From the NCBI GenBank assembly GCA_029204045.2, contig CM055077.1:17126584-17190583 (forward strand): 64,000 nt of DNA. Reading direction: 5' to 3'. Positions 12,486-24,247 of this stretch are shown here, piece after piece (the first letter of the stretch is position 1; each line of letters opens with the position of its first letter). The translations under genes were made by a program, and so were the position numbers. The notes beneath the pieces are model-generated. The model saw only the letters and a list, made by a program, of their open reading frames with translations, was not told where the DNA came from and ran no database searches. This DNA is from Tillandsia leiboldiana. Its lineage: Eukaryota > Streptophyta > Magnoliopsida > Poales > Bromeliaceae.

Positions 12486-13170
12486 GTGCCGCGCGGCCCC
12501 GAGGGCACCCGCGCGGCACGCCCGCAGTGCCGCGCGCCCAGCGCGCGGCCTGCAGTGCCGCGCGGCCCCGAGGGCACCCGCGCGGCACGCCCGCAGTGCC
12601 GCGCGCCCAGCGCGCGGCCTGCAGTGCCGCGCGGCCCCGAGGGCACCCGCGCGGCACGCCCGCAGTGCCGCGCGCCCAGCGCGCGGCCTGCAGTGCCGCG
12701 CGGCCCCGAGGGCACCCGCGCGGCACGCCCGCAGTGCCGCGCGCCCAGCGCGCGGCCTGCAGTGCCGCGCGGCCCCCAGGGCACCCGCGCGGCACGCCCG
12801 CAGTGCCGCGCGCCCAGCGCGCGGCCTGCAGTGCCGCGCGGCCCCCAGGGCACCCGCGCGGCACGCCCGCAGTGCCGCGCGCCCAGCGCGCGGCCTGCAG
12901 TGCCGCGCGGCCCCGAGGGCACCCGCGCGGCACGCCCGCAGTGCCGCGCGCCCAGCGCGCGGCCTGCAGTGCCGCGCGGCCCCGAGGGCACCCGCGCGGC
13001 ACGCCCGCAGTGCCGCGCGCCCAGCGCGCGGCCTACAGTGCCGCGCGGCCCCGAGGGCACCCGCGCGGCACGCCCGCAGTGCCGCGCGCCCAGCGCGCGG
13101 CCTGCAGTGCCGCGCGGCCCCGAGGGCACCCGCGCGGCCCGCTTGCAGTGCCGCGCGCCCAGCGCGCGGC
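12486..13170. repeat. 69-bp GC-rich minisatellite, 10 units (3' LTR of C)
   Basis: Ten units of 69 bases with core GCCCAGCGCGCGGCCTGCAG, almost identical to each other. Variants include CCCCGAGGG versus CCCCCAGGG and one GCCTACAG. The unit is a multiple of three, so all six frames stay largely open. A related unit of about 69 bases (GGGGCCTGCAGCGCC core) precedes it at 12175-12485. Confidence 0.93.
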
Positions 13171-14167
13171 CTGCAGTACACCACGGCAGCAGGCCGCATG
13201 CCGCGCGGCCTGCTGCACAGGCAGGGTGGACCGGCGCCCTGCTGCCCAGAATTTGGCAGCAGGGCGCAAGCTGCGCGCGTCGCTACAACGCGGCCGCGCA
13301 GCGATGGCCCCACAGCCTCGCGCCGCCAACCACCGCGCGCGCGAGGCTCGCCAAGCTCCCCCAACCCGCACACAACAAACCCACGCAGCAAAGAAGGAAA
13401 GAAAATCAAAAGAGAGGAGAGGGGAGAAGCAAAAACCACAATCAAATTAAAAAACCACAAAATAAAACCGACCTCCACGAGGCTCGCCGACCTCGCTCGG
13501 CTCCACGCCCTCGCTCGGGGAAGAAAACGCCCAAGAAAAGCTTCCTCCCAAAGCCCTCCTCTTCTTCTTCTTCTTCCTCTCATTTTTCTCTTTTCTTTCT
13601 TTCTCTCTCTCATTTCCTTTGCTACAGAGGTGGAGGGGAGGGGGTTTTATAAAGCTGAAGCTTTAAATAAATTAATTAACTTAATTAATTTAATTCCAAA
13701 ACCCAACTCCAACTCACTTTTGGTCTTCGGGCTCTCCGCCGCCGCCCGGAACCTCCCGAGCTCCGCTGTAATTCCAAAATACACGCGCTCACAGCTTTTT
13801 CTCTTCAAAAAGCTCAACCGTTGAGTCGGGGTGCTCAAATCAAATACCGGCTCCAAAATTGCCAGTTCCGACTCACTTTTTGCCTCCGGGTCCTCCGCGT
13901 CAGTCCGGAACCTCCCGAACCTCGCTGTAAATCAAAAGTACACCTGCTCCAAGTGTTTCCCAATTTTTCTGCAACCCATGGCAGTGTCGGAGCTTCCCGT
14001 ACCGGTCACCTAACGCGTACAAAGCCCGAAACAAGCAGAGGCCTCCGCGGGGATCCAAATCAACCCGAACTCCTCTGGAAACACAAGTGGAACACATCCA
14101 AGGCAAATTCCTCCGCACCACACCATCCTGCAAGGTCGGTGCGTCATCCAAAACCCGGTGTTCTACA

Positions 14168-14184
14168 CTCCCCCCCCCTTAAAA
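14168..14184 (-). promoter_or_regulatory. Polypurine tract of element C
   Basis: The plus strand CTCCCCCCCCCTTAAAAGGG gives a minus-strand G-rich polypurine tract right beside the 3' LTR. The adjoining minus-strand sequence GAGGACGAAAC is the motif usual at this point in plant Ty3/gypsy elements. Confidence 0.85.
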
Positions 14185-17100
14185 GGGTTTCGTCCTCGAA
14201 ATCCAACAAAATCCATACATAGGAGGGTAAAACAAAAACAAAAGGGATAGAAGATCCTCAGATTGCCCAAGGCTCTCAAGTGGTCACCCACATTCCTCAA
14301 GCTGACAACACCGAACCTTCCCCAAAGGTATGATTCGACTGCAAAATTCTTTGGTTTCACCAACAAGAATCGCATCGGTCGATGAGGATAACGCAGTCCT
14401 CGTCCATCACCAAGGAAGGGAAAGCAAAACAAAACTTTCGGGGTTCAAATCGGCCTCACCCAGCCTGATCACAGCTCGAGGATCCACCACTCGCATAACT
14501 CGTTTCTATAAAAACTCTCGGGCTGGAAGTTTCCCTCGATTCGAGATCTCAAAAACCGAAGTTCAAGCCTCCTTAAGGCAAAACTCCTCAGATGCTTCAT
14601 AGCCACCAAAGCTCCAGTTCCACAAAACATGGATCACCTCCCCTTGACAGGGGAAAAACTTCAACCTCGAGAACCTTCTCTCAATTCTGGCACTCAATTC
14701 CTAGGGTTACACAGCTCGCCTAAACAGGGCATACTGAACAAAATGTCCTCGCCGGGATAAAGCAATCATACATCCTTGCAAAATCTATCACCGGCGTTAC
14801 CTCAACCTGACCTCCTGAGTGTCCATGCACTTTAGGTTCGAGGGTTCTGAACAATCCCATGACCTCTCTATCACGGCAATATCCGGATCAAAGCTGGTAT
14901 CCTCCTCAGCTTTGCCTCAATACACCTCATATCCTCTGTCCCTCAAGCGGCTAAAACACAAGGCCCAACACAAAAACCTCGATGTCGAAGTGCAACTCTC
15001 AAAGCTTGGCAACCAACTTCTTCCTCCTTAGAAGTTGTAGCACTAACCTCAAGAGCCCCTCAAGCTCCAAGTCGCTTCGGAGGAAAGCAAAAACCCACGA
15101 CGGTAACACCACCAACCCGTCCAGTGAAACCGGGAAAAACATAGCTCTCAAATCAGTAGGGCATTAGTCAATCTACCTGACCACGCAAACCGCTCCAACT
15201 GCCCTACTGATTCCGGATCAGTATCCAGGCACAGCCCTCGGCTGTAAGGTTCCAAAAAGATATCAATCACTCGAAGGCATCTGCCCAAGCACAAGGTGAG
15301 ACCAATCAAGTTCGAACCTTACAAGAACTCACACGGTTGTGTACCCACCACGTGACATCACCACGGTGTAACAACCGCCTGGATCCTCACTGTCGTATCC
15401 CCACGACGAGGTACTAGGTCTCAGAGACCTCTCGATCCGACAAAATTCACAGCTACGCTCCCAGCTCTCTCTGTCTCACGGTGGATACTCCACGAGGTGC
15501 TGTCGAAGTTGGCGCGGTTACCAAACCACGTCAAAGACTGTCTCGATCTCAGTCCCAATCAAGTAAGCACCTGGTAACTCGGCCAGGGGCAGGTAACCTC
15601 CTGGTAACTCAGCCAGGGCATCATACATCTCAAACGCATGCTATAAAAATACACTCCTCCTGGCCAGGTCCACGGAGGGTCAATGTCTTCTCTCTCGACA
15701 ATCCAAGATAGCATAAATTGGGACGACCGATTCCTATCCAACCTCGTAACAACACCTCTACACAGAGGTAGGACTAACATCACGATGATCAATCCAAGGT
15801 CCAAGTTGCACTGGCAGGACAGGCAGCACTCATCCACGTGCTTCACGCGATCAGAAAATCGATCCAAACGTGCAAAACCATCAGTCCTGACACTGGCCCA
15901 CACGAAGGTACCCCCGCTTAACCGAAACGCACACACGGCGTTGGCATTAAGCAAGCTCTAACCCGACGGCCACACCAGGTGAGACGCGATCCTCAACCCT
16001 GACGAAGAAATGCGGCCCATGCAGCAGGGAAACTCACATCCTGGCACTGCTGCTGAAGCGAGCACTGTCGAGAACCTCCTGGTCTCTGTCTCCTCTGAGA
16101 CCCCTGATCCAGAGGGTGGAATCACGGCAACCTCGAATCCCGCGACTATCGCAAAATCGGCAATGCCGGAGCTCTCTCTCCGAAGCGGGTCCCCCGCCCA
16201 CCGTCTCCCTCGGACGGGTCACTGATCCACAGTCAAACCATCGAGCATGCACGCTCACTGCATTCAAGGTCGGCAATCGCCGAAAATGCACAAAGCGATA
16301 GTCATCTTGAGGCGGTTCCCACTCGAACACAACCAACCTCTAAGCCTCATCCTGGACGACCAGGGATACACCGCTCAACTGTCACAGAAACTCACCCCAG
16401 AACATCAACTGCGCTCCCGAGGGTCCAACAAGACGAATCCGACGCCACCAGCTCTCCTGGCGTCCCCAAAGAAAAGTACATAACCAAGCGCCCTGATGCT
16501 TATCCTGGATGAACAAATCCTCGAACAAATCTTCCATAACAGCGTTCCAGTTCTCGGCCTCTCACGGCTCCAACTCGGTCCCGAAATCTCCAAGGGATAG
16601 AACTGGATGCGGTACACAACCTATCAGTAACCTCTCGCTGCTTCCGCACCATCAATGGTGCGATCAGGAACAGAAATCAACAAAGTCGCGGCCGGAGGTA
16701 CTACTGACGATACTCCGGGAGATGCTCTCGGTCCAAGCATGTGCATCACTCGCTCCATGCTCTCTCTTCCTGGCGCCGTAACGCCTCAAATACCAGAACT
16801 GCTTGGGCCTGGATCTCTCAAGCCTCTCTCGGCTCTATCCATTTAGCTTTCCGCTATACGAGCCCCTCATCCCAGGCCAACCACGCCCTCGCCGTCGCAC
16901 GGCGTCTCTGAAGCATCCAAAAACCACTGCAACAGAAAAAAAAAACATTAGGACCAAGACTCTCTCGTCCCAAACAAACGAAAGTCTAAACATGTTAACC
17001 TTTCTAAAGCATTATGTTGTCTGCAGCCAACACAATCACCTTTAGAGAAATAACATGCGAGGTCTCTCACCCCAATCCTCTGGGGGAGGTACACCCTCAA

Positions 17101-17197
17101 ACAAGACTCTCGCTAAGGTCACGTCTCACACGACAGTCTTCCCACTGTCCAACCAAAAGCCTAGGGTCTCCAAGTCCCCAACGACCTATACTCCTAG

Positions 17198-17209
17198 GCT
17201 CTGATACCA
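17198..17209 (-). promoter_or_regulatory. Primer-binding site of element C (tRNA-iMet)
   Basis: The minus strand reads TGGTATCAGAGC, the standard complement to the 3' end of plant initiator tRNA-Met, seven bases from the LTR edge. It fixes the orientation of the element. Confidence 0.93.
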
Positions 17210-17654
17210 CCTAATCTGTCACGCCCCGGGGGTCGAACTGCGACCCGGGCTCGCCAACAGATCCGCCGTCTGTACGGAAACTGCCGTACAGACGAAGCGT
17301 CTAACCTGCAAAAGAGATCTAAAGCTAACAAGTATCAGAGCTGAAAGGAAGCAGAAACACTAAGCGGTGAAAAGTCCAAGTACACCAGTCCACTAGCACC
17401 CCCAACATAAGTACAAAAGTGGAAACTGAAAAGTACAAGAGACACAACACCGACACCACCGACTCGGGTAGGAGCTAGCCAGCCACGCGCAAACCTCGGT
17501 CAGAAAGCTCCGAATGAGCCAAACCTGGAACGGTCGCCTCAGGAACACCTGTCATCACAGCGGGTGTGAGATCTACTGCAACAGTCAGATCTCAGTGGGC
17601 ACCAAAGCTAACCCCACGGTACACCCACTCAGTCTGCTGGAGACAAAAACACAA

Positions 17655-17686
<32 letters not shown>

Positions 17687-17911
17687 CTGGAAATGAATCT
17701 ATCGCTACATGTCTCAATGCAATGCTGGAAGTAAATTCTCAGTCTCTCTCACGGGAGGCCTGGAAACTACGAACGTCTGCGCCCCCCCTACAGCCCTTAT
17801 CAAACAAGAACATGCTGTAGGCTTAGGCGCCCATAGTTTCCGCCCCCGCACTGGGACTGCTAGAACTCTACAAGACACTAGAAGGCCACCTCAATCCCTT
17901 CTAGTAACCAC

Positions 17912-18296
17912 CTGGTAACTCGGCCAGGGCATAACTATCTATCTGGTAACTCAGCCAGTGATATCTACACATCTGGTAACTCAGCCAGTGATATCTACAC
18001 ATCTGGTAACTCAGCCAGTGATATCTACACATCTGGTAACTCAGCCAGTGATTTATACCCATCTGGTGACTCTGCCAGTGGTATCTACTCATCTGGTAAC
18101 TCAGCCAGTGATTTATACTCATCTGGTAACTCAGCCAGTGATTTATACTCATCTGGTAACTCAGCCAGTGATTTATACCCATCTGGTAACTCAGCCAGCG
18201 ATTTATACCCATCTGGTAACTCTGCCAGTGGTATCTACTCATCTGGTAACTCAGCCAGTGATTTATCTACACATCTGGTAACTCAGCCAGTACAAC
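17912..18296. repeat. 30-bp minisatellite in the 5' LTR of C
   Basis: Unit-for-unit the same order of variants as at 10949-11333. This array has not changed since insertion, although the GC-rich arrays have. Confidence 0.94.
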
Positions 18297-19014
18297 TCGT
18301 ATACTCTAACGATGCGTCGAACACTCGTGTCCAAGTCGGAAACGACAACCCTCGACTTGCACGACTGTTCCGCAAATACCTGATAGTAAGGATACGATAC
18401 CTTTGCATTCGGAAGCGTAAAGGGCAATCCGTAGTTCATTGGGAGAAACCAACCCACCTGCGATCCACTCGCGAAAACCGTGCGCCAAACGGAGGTCCCG
18501 ATGCGATCCCGCAGCTCCACGCGGCAAAACACGTGCCACCGGCCACGTGAGAAGCTAACCGTATGCCACAACTGTGAGACGAGAAGAGGGACCGGGATCA
18601 GAAAACATGCGGCTAAAACCGCGCTCACAAAGGCAAAAAGAAACCCAACCGGCGACGAGAAACGCCGCGCGTTGCGCGGAAAACCCATCGCGCACACACG
18701 CCGCGGCGCGTCGCCAAGTCACAGCCCGCGCGGCAAAGGCGAAGGAAAACCCTCCGGCGACGAAGAGCGTCGGGCGTCGCGCGGAATCCCCTCGCGCATC
18801 CGCCGCGGCGCATCCGCCGCGGCGCACCGCCGAGCCGCAAACAACGCGGCACAGTGCGGCCCATGGCCGTACTGCCCAAAGTAACCAACCCCACGCGGCA
18901 AAGGTCAGCCGCGTGGCCAGCAGCGCCGCGCGGGCTCCAAGTCCGCCCGTGCGGCCTGCGGCAGCGCCGCGCGCCTAGAGCGCGGCCTGCAGGGCCGCGG
19001 GGCCCAAAGGCCCG

Positions 19015-20052
19015 CCCGCGGCACAGGGGCCGCCCGCGCGGCGCCCTGCCATGCCGCGCGGGGCCCGCGGCACAGGGGCCGCCCGCGCGGCGCCCTGCCA
19101 TGCCGCGCGGAGCCCGCGGCACAGGGGCCGCCCGCGCGGCGCCCTGCACTGCCGCGCGGGGCCCGCGGCACAGGGGCCGCCCGCGCGGGGCCTGCAGCGC
19201 CGCGCGCCCAGCGCGCGGCCTGCACACCGCGCGGGCCCAAGGGGCCGCCCGCGCGGGGCCTGCAGCGCCGCGCGCCCTGCGCGCGGCCTGCACACCGCGC
19301 GGGCCCAAGGGGCCGCCCGCGCGGGGCCTGCAGCGCCGCGCGCCCAGCGCGCGGCCTGCACACCGCGCGGGGCCCAACGGGCCGCCCGCGCGGGGCCTGC
19401 AGCGCCGCGCGCCCAGCGCGCGGCCTGCACACCGCGCGGGGCCCAACGGCCGCCCGCGCGGGGCCTGCAGCGCCGCGCGCCCAGCGCGCGGCCTGCAGTG
19501 CCGCGCGGCCCCGAGGGCACCCGCGCGGCACGCCCGCAGTGCCGCGCGCCCAGCGCGCGGCCTGCAGTGCCGCGCGGCCCCGAGGGCACCCGCGCGGCAC
19601 GCCCGCAGTGCCGCGCGCCCAGCGCGCGGCCTGCAGTGCCGCGCGGCCCCGAGGGCACCCGCGCGGCACGCCCGCAGTGCCGCGCGCCCAGCGCGCGGCC
19701 TGCAGTGCCGCGCGGCCCCCAGGGCACCCGCGCGGCACGCCCGCAGTGCCGCGCGCCCAGCGCGCGGCCTGCAGTGCCGCGCGGCCCCCAGGGCACCCGC
19801 GCGGCACGCCCGCAGTGCCGCGCGCACCAGCGCGCGGCCTGCAGTGCCGCGCGGCCCCGAGGGCACCCGCGCGGCACGCCCGCAGTGCCGCGCGCCCAGC
19901 GCGCGGCCTGCAGTGCCGCGCGGCCCCCGAGGGCACCCGCGCGGCACGCCCGCAGTGCCGCGCGCCCAGCGCGCGGCCTGCAGTGCCGCGCGGCCCCGAG
20001 GGCACCCGCGCGGCACGCCTGCAGTGCCGCGCGCCCAGCGCGCGGCCTGCAG
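19015..20052. repeat. GC-rich minisatellite block, 5' LTR of C
   Basis: Contains about four 49-bp units, a set of intermediate units, then about eight 69-bp units. Two of the 69-bp units carry single-base insertions that break the reading periodicity. Confidence 0.9.
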
Positions 20053-20517
20053 TACACCACGGCAGCAGGCCGCATGCCGCGCGGCCTGCTGCACAGGCAG
20101 GGTGGACCGGCGCCCTGCTGCCCAGAATTTGGCAGCAGGGCGCAAGCTGCGCGCGTCGCTACAACGCGGCCGCGCAGCGATGGCCCCACAGCCTCGCGCC
20201 GCCAACCACCGCGCGCGCGAGGCTCGCCAAGCTCCCCCAACCCGCACACAACAAACCCACGCAGCAAAGAAGGAAAGAAAATCAAAAGAGAGGAGAGGGG
20301 AGAAGCAAAAACCACAATCAAATTAAAAAACCACAAAATAAAACCGACCTCCACGAGGCTCGCCGACCTCGCTCGGCTCCACGCCCTCGCTCGGGGAAGA
20401 AAACGCCCAAGAAAAGCTTCCTCCCAAAGCCCTCCTCTTCTTCTTCTTCTTCCTCTCATTTTTCTCTTTTCTTTCTTTCTCTCTCTCATTTCCTTTGCTA
20501 CAGAGGTGGAGGGGAGG

Positions 20518-20532
20518 GGGTTTTATAAAGCT
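20518..20532 (-). promoter_or_regulatory. Candidate TATA box of the family C LTR
   Basis: The minus strand reads GCTTTATAAAACCCCCT. It lies about 520 bases from the outer edge, so the GC-rich minisatellites would fall downstream of transcription start, in R/U5. The same motif is present near 13645 and 39070. Inference from sequence only. Confidence 0.45.
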
Positions 20533-21048
20533 GAAGCTTTAAATAAATTAATTAACTTAATTAATTTAATTCCAAAACCCAACTCCAACTCACTTTTGGT
20601 CTTCGGGCTCTCCGCCGCCGCCCGGAACCTCCCGAGCTCCGCTGTAATTCCAAAATACACGCGCTCACAGCTTTTTCTCTTCAAAAAGCTCAACCGTTGA
20701 GTCGGGGTGCTCAAATCAAATACCGGCTCCAAAATTGCCAGTTCCGACTCACTTTTTGCCTCCGGGTCCTCCGCGTCAGTCCGGAACCTCCCGAACCTCG
20801 CTGTAAATCAAAAGTACACCTGCTCCAAGTGTTTCCCAATTTTTCTGCAACCCATGGCAGTGTCGGAGCTTCCCGTACCGGTCACCTAACGCGTACAAAG
20901 CCCGAAACAAGCAGAGGCCTCCGCGGGGATCCAAATCAACCCGAACTCCTCTGGAAACACAAGTGGAACACATCCAAGGCAAATTCCTCCGCACCACACC
21001 ATCCTGCAAGGTCGGTGCGTCATCCAAAACCCGGTGTTCTACAGCCGG

Positions 21049-23150
21049 TGTGCGTGTAGTAACACCAGAGCCTCATAAACAGATATAAATAGATGATTAT
21101 TCGAGTAAAGTAAAACGGGGTCAGCATTGCTCATAAAGAATAACTTAGAAGAGAAAACACCTTTGCCCATACTAGCACCATACATATGTACACCCTTTCC
21201 CAATTAACCCTGGCGAAAGTACCCACCTGGAATGAAGATAACTGACCGCGCCCACGACCTTCCTAAGCAGATCAGAACTCCTCGCGGCCTACTAAAATAT
21301 CCGAGAGCACAAATTAACACCTTACCCTAATCAGGTAAAATCAGTGGTCCCAACCACTGTAACAATAAACCCACAAAACCGAAATCACTGTGCCTAGAGG
21401 ACCGCGACGTCAATCAAAAGCCAATAAGTCAAAACTGTCAAATAAAACCAAAAACTCAGATCAAACCGGTAACATCAAAGGCTAACAACAACCGGACCGC
21501 GACTATTTCATCGCGAACTCCATCGGAACCCAAAACCGCTAACAGAAAATCAACAAAACCCAATTCTCAACCGGTAGCCAACTCGGGACGTCAATGGTTA
21601 AACCAAGAGGACCCCGACGGCGAAAATGATAAGGAAAAGGCCCGACGACGCGACCCCGACGATTTCGTCAAGGCGCGGAGCGTCGGCGAAACTAGCACCT
21701 GACATGGCGAAAACGGTGGCCTAAAAGATCCCAAGTAGCCATGCCAAGAAAACCGCAGAAATGGTGAACCCAACGGCGAAAACGGCGCTCAAAACGGTGG
21801 AAGAACGGGCCAAAACGGAGCTACCGAACTTCCGGCTGACGGATGGTGCACGGAGCAGCGCGTGGACCGGGTTTACAGCGTCGGCGGCTGCGCGGCATGC
21901 GCCGGGTGCACGCAGGAAGCGTGCACCGCGCATTACGGGCCGGGCCGCGCACGAGCAAGGGCGCGCACCGGGTCTACGGATTTTGGCCGCCGATGCATGC
22001 GCCGGGTGCACGCCTGGAGCATGCACCGCGCACAGTGTGCAGCCCGGCGCACGGTTGCGTGCGCCGGGTCTGCGCCTCCGGGGCTGCGGGGCGTGCACCG
22101 GGTGCACGCCTGGGTCTGTGGACCGCGGCTGAGGCGTCCCGTACAACGATGAACAATACGCACCCTTTTTCGTTGTCTTCTCCGTTTTCGCTCCCGTGCG
22201 ACTCCGGCGACGACCCCGCGAACATGATAACGGCGGCGGCGGCCTCCCGTTTAACAACGGCGGCGGCGGCCTCCCGTTAACCCCCCATGCTCCAACGAAA
22301 CACCGACAAAAACCTCCGAACGAAACCGCGGTAATTCTAACAACTAAACCATTGATCGACGAACAACAACACATCGATCGAAATTCCCATTAAAAGACCG
22401 ATTAAAAGCCACCGATCAATCCGATCAAGAACAAGGACAAAACATTGATCAAAAACCAAAATCGAAAACCCGTGATCAATGCACCGAATAAGTTGACCTT
22501 AAAAGAACACGAAAAACCCCCGATTAATTCGACAAAAGGAATAACGATCGCTAACCTCTATCTATCGGGATTAAAGAATCGATCTTGTTCCTTTGCGGCG
22601 TTGGGGATCTGGATCTGCTCCTCGTAGATGATGGCGTCTCGTTCTCCGATCTAGGGTTTTATTATTTTGGTCTTCGGTACGCACGAGAGGGAAGGGTTTG
22701 AGGAGGCGATATTTTAAACTAGGGTTTCCTTCGGTAAACGGGGTTTAATTATCCTATGATTATTAATTTATTTTATTTTATTTTATTTTATTTTATCCTT
22801 TTATTATACGTACGTAAAAAGAGAAAATCCTGTATTCGGATATTTATTATTTAATAATAAATATCTATTCACAAGATAAATCCAAAATTCCTCGAAAAGC
22901 GTGCCAGATCTTTTGCACGGATTTCGATGCGCGCTAAGTCATCGCGACACTAAAAACCCTATTCCGGAAGATCCCAAGGTCGGATTCCCGATCCGATCGC
23001 ACCGTCGGTCATCGTTTTTCGTGCTCTTTCACAGAAAAATACTCATGCAACACACCGACCAACTTACAGAAACTCAATAATTCAAAATCACTATAAGAAA
23101 CACTTTATTAACAGGAGGGTAAAAATTACTAGAAAAGTCGTGTCATCACA
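21049..23150 (-). mobile_element. 3' LTR of element B, part 2
   Basis: Resumes with TGTGCGTGTAGTAACACC after the C target-site duplication and ends GTCATCACA at 23150. It matches 26971-29069 of the other LTR throughout, with scattered substitutions. It contains a GC-rich block (21840-22280, with a short duplicated CGGCGGCGGCGGCCTCCCGT) and an ATTTT-rich run near 22765. Confidence 0.9.
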
Positions 23151-23165
23151 CCACTCACACTTTAT
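23151..23165 (-). promoter_or_regulatory. Degenerate polypurine tract of element B
   Basis: The minus strand reads AAAGTGTGAGTGG next to the LTR, preceded by GACGACGAAACTT. Purine-rich but interrupted. Confidence 0.6.
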
Positions 23166-23430
23166 AAAAAGTTTCGTCGTCAAAACTTAAACTCAACCCT
23201 CGCTAAACAATTCTGGGAAACCTTCCTTCATTTTCGTCTTAAGTCCCCTAGTCGCCTCGCGCTCCTCATGGTTACTCCATTGCACCTTTACGTAAGGGAT
23301 TGTCCGGTTGCGAAGTTTCTTTTCCTCCCGTGCCAACCTCCGCATCGAGGTTTGGCAGTAAAGCCAACCGGTATGTCACCGGGCCTACGCGCTCCAAAAT
23401 CCCGAATATCGGGTCATTGACGCCAACCAA
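23165..23430 (-). pseudogene. Pol C-terminal fragment of element B
   Basis: The minus strand encodes FGILERVGPVTYRLALLPN followed, after frame changes, by REEKKLRNRTIPYVKVQWSN. This is the chromodomain-like tail typical of plant Ty3/gypsy polyproteins. It lies directly before the polypurine tract, as expected. The integrase catalytic core that should precede it is missing, so an internal deletion has joined pol pieces. Not functional. Confidence 0.8.
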
Positions 23431-23879
23431 CAATCCCAAAAGCTCGAACTATTAGAAATACGCAACCCATTTACTTAAGGCGTACTGTCACAACGCCACA
23501 GATCTTGACCTGACTCAACCCCACTTGGACGTTGGGTCAATTGTTGGGCCTCTTGCCGTTAGGTCTATTGTGGACCGCAGCCCCACTCAACTTACTAGGC
23601 TCACCCAACTCCACTTGTGAGTCCCTTGGGTCTATTGTCACGAGGCAGGAAGTTGGACCTATTTAACCCTTAACTAAATAGCCAACACATAAAGCAACTA
23701 AGTCTTCACCTCCTTATTGGGCAGGAAGGTACGAAGTATTTACTTCTAAGGTTTCTCCTGGGGTCGAGACCAAAATTACTCTTCGTAAGAGGTCTTTCCT
23801 GCTACTACTTCCCTCGTAAGCCAAAACGTCTGTTTCCCCGCCGATCGCTGATGTTTCGCTTTCACCTGTTGGCACACCC

Positions 23880-24130
23880 AATATTGCGCCACAAATTGTG
23901 TCACATCGCTCTTTCAATTTGGGCCACCAGAAGGTCCGCCATAGTTCCTTGCACCTCTTTGTACCTCCGGGATGCGTGGTATAGGAGATATTATATACTT
24001 TTGCTAGATTTTCTTCCCTCGTTTCTAGCTTATCGGGCACACGAATTCGTCCCCGGAACCTTATTACATCATCCGAGTCACTCGTAAAAATTCCGCCTTG
24101 CTCCGAGGACATTCTGTCTCGCACCAGTTG
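23880..24130 (-). pseudogene. Integrase zinc-finger fragment of element B
   Basis: The minus strand encodes SYTTHPGGTKRCKELWRTFW, matching the H2C2 zinc-binding module at the start of Ty3/gypsy integrase. The first zinc-binding His region reads LAKVYN instead of the usual EAH-type sequence, and the paired Cys end is distorted (CDTICGAILGV). The DDE catalytic domain does not follow. Broken remnant. Confidence 0.8.
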
Positions 24131-24247
24131 TAGTTACGTGTCCGTCGTTTGGTCTCCCAAGATCCCCTTGGAGATTCGTCAGACTAGATCTTATAGTCCT
24201 TTCCGGGCTTCGGCTGTATGAGCACTGGCGCCTGTGTGCGTCTGTCT

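Larger units (their letters stand above)
10254..14167 (-). mobile_element. 3' LTR of element C (3914 bp)
   Basis: Edges TGTCACGCCCCG and GGTGTTCTACA. In plus-strand order it has a (GATA)n tract, a 30-bp minisatellite, GC-rich 49-bp and 69-bp minisatellites, and a short AT-rich block with a TATAAA-like motif on the minus strand near 13650. The GC-rich part contains very few TAA/TAG/TGA triplets, so several frames stay open for hundreds of codons without being genes. Confidence 0.93.
14168..17216 (-). mobile_element. Internal region of element C, no coding capacity seen
   Basis: 3049 bases between the LTRs. All open frames are short, and none shows a gag zinc knuckle, protease, reverse transcriptase, RNase H or integrase motif on either strand. 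Two copies of the LTR minisatellite core (CTGGTAACTCGGCCAGGG type) appear at 15570-15625. The interior may still hold a packaging or dimerisation signal, which sequence alone cannot show. Confidence 0.8.
10254..21043 (-). mobile_element. Large-LTR non-coding retroelement, family C
   Basis: Complete structure: LTR 10254-14167, internal 14168-17216, LTR 17217-21043, TSD GCCGG. Minus orientation is set by the primer-binding site next to 17217 and the polypurine tract next to 14167. The LTRs (3.9 and 3.8 kb) are longer than the 3.0-kb interior, and the interior shows no gag or pol motif. This is the layout of a LARD-type (large retrotransposon derivative) element that depends on proteins from a relative. 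A solo LTR of the same family interrupts the Helitron at 35939-39750. Only a few single-base differences separate the two LTRs outside the minisatellites, so insertion was recent. Confidence 0.94.
17217..21043 (-). mobile_element. 5' LTR of element C (3827 bp)
   Basis: Same edges and internal order as the other LTR. The 87-base length difference is fully explained by two fewer 69-bp units, one more 49-bp unit and two single-base insertions (near 19826 and 19926). Substitutions outside the arrays are few (for example CCCCTCTAC versus CCCCCCTAC near 17787, GCATG versus GCACG near 18360). Confidence 0.93.

Noticed and set aside
11662..13824. Very long Arg/Ala/Pro/Gly-rich open frames on both strands (up to 578 codons), repeated at 18625-20700 and 37155-38959
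   Set aside because: They exist in most frames at once because the GC-rich minisatellites contain very few stop triplets. Frames swap roles between LTR copies and lie in LTR sequence.
21721..22374. 217-codon minus-strand frame conserved at 27641-28294
   Set aside because: Lies inside the LTRs of element B in a GC-rich block; conserved because the LTRs are copies. Low-complexity Arg/Ala/Pro/Cys composition.
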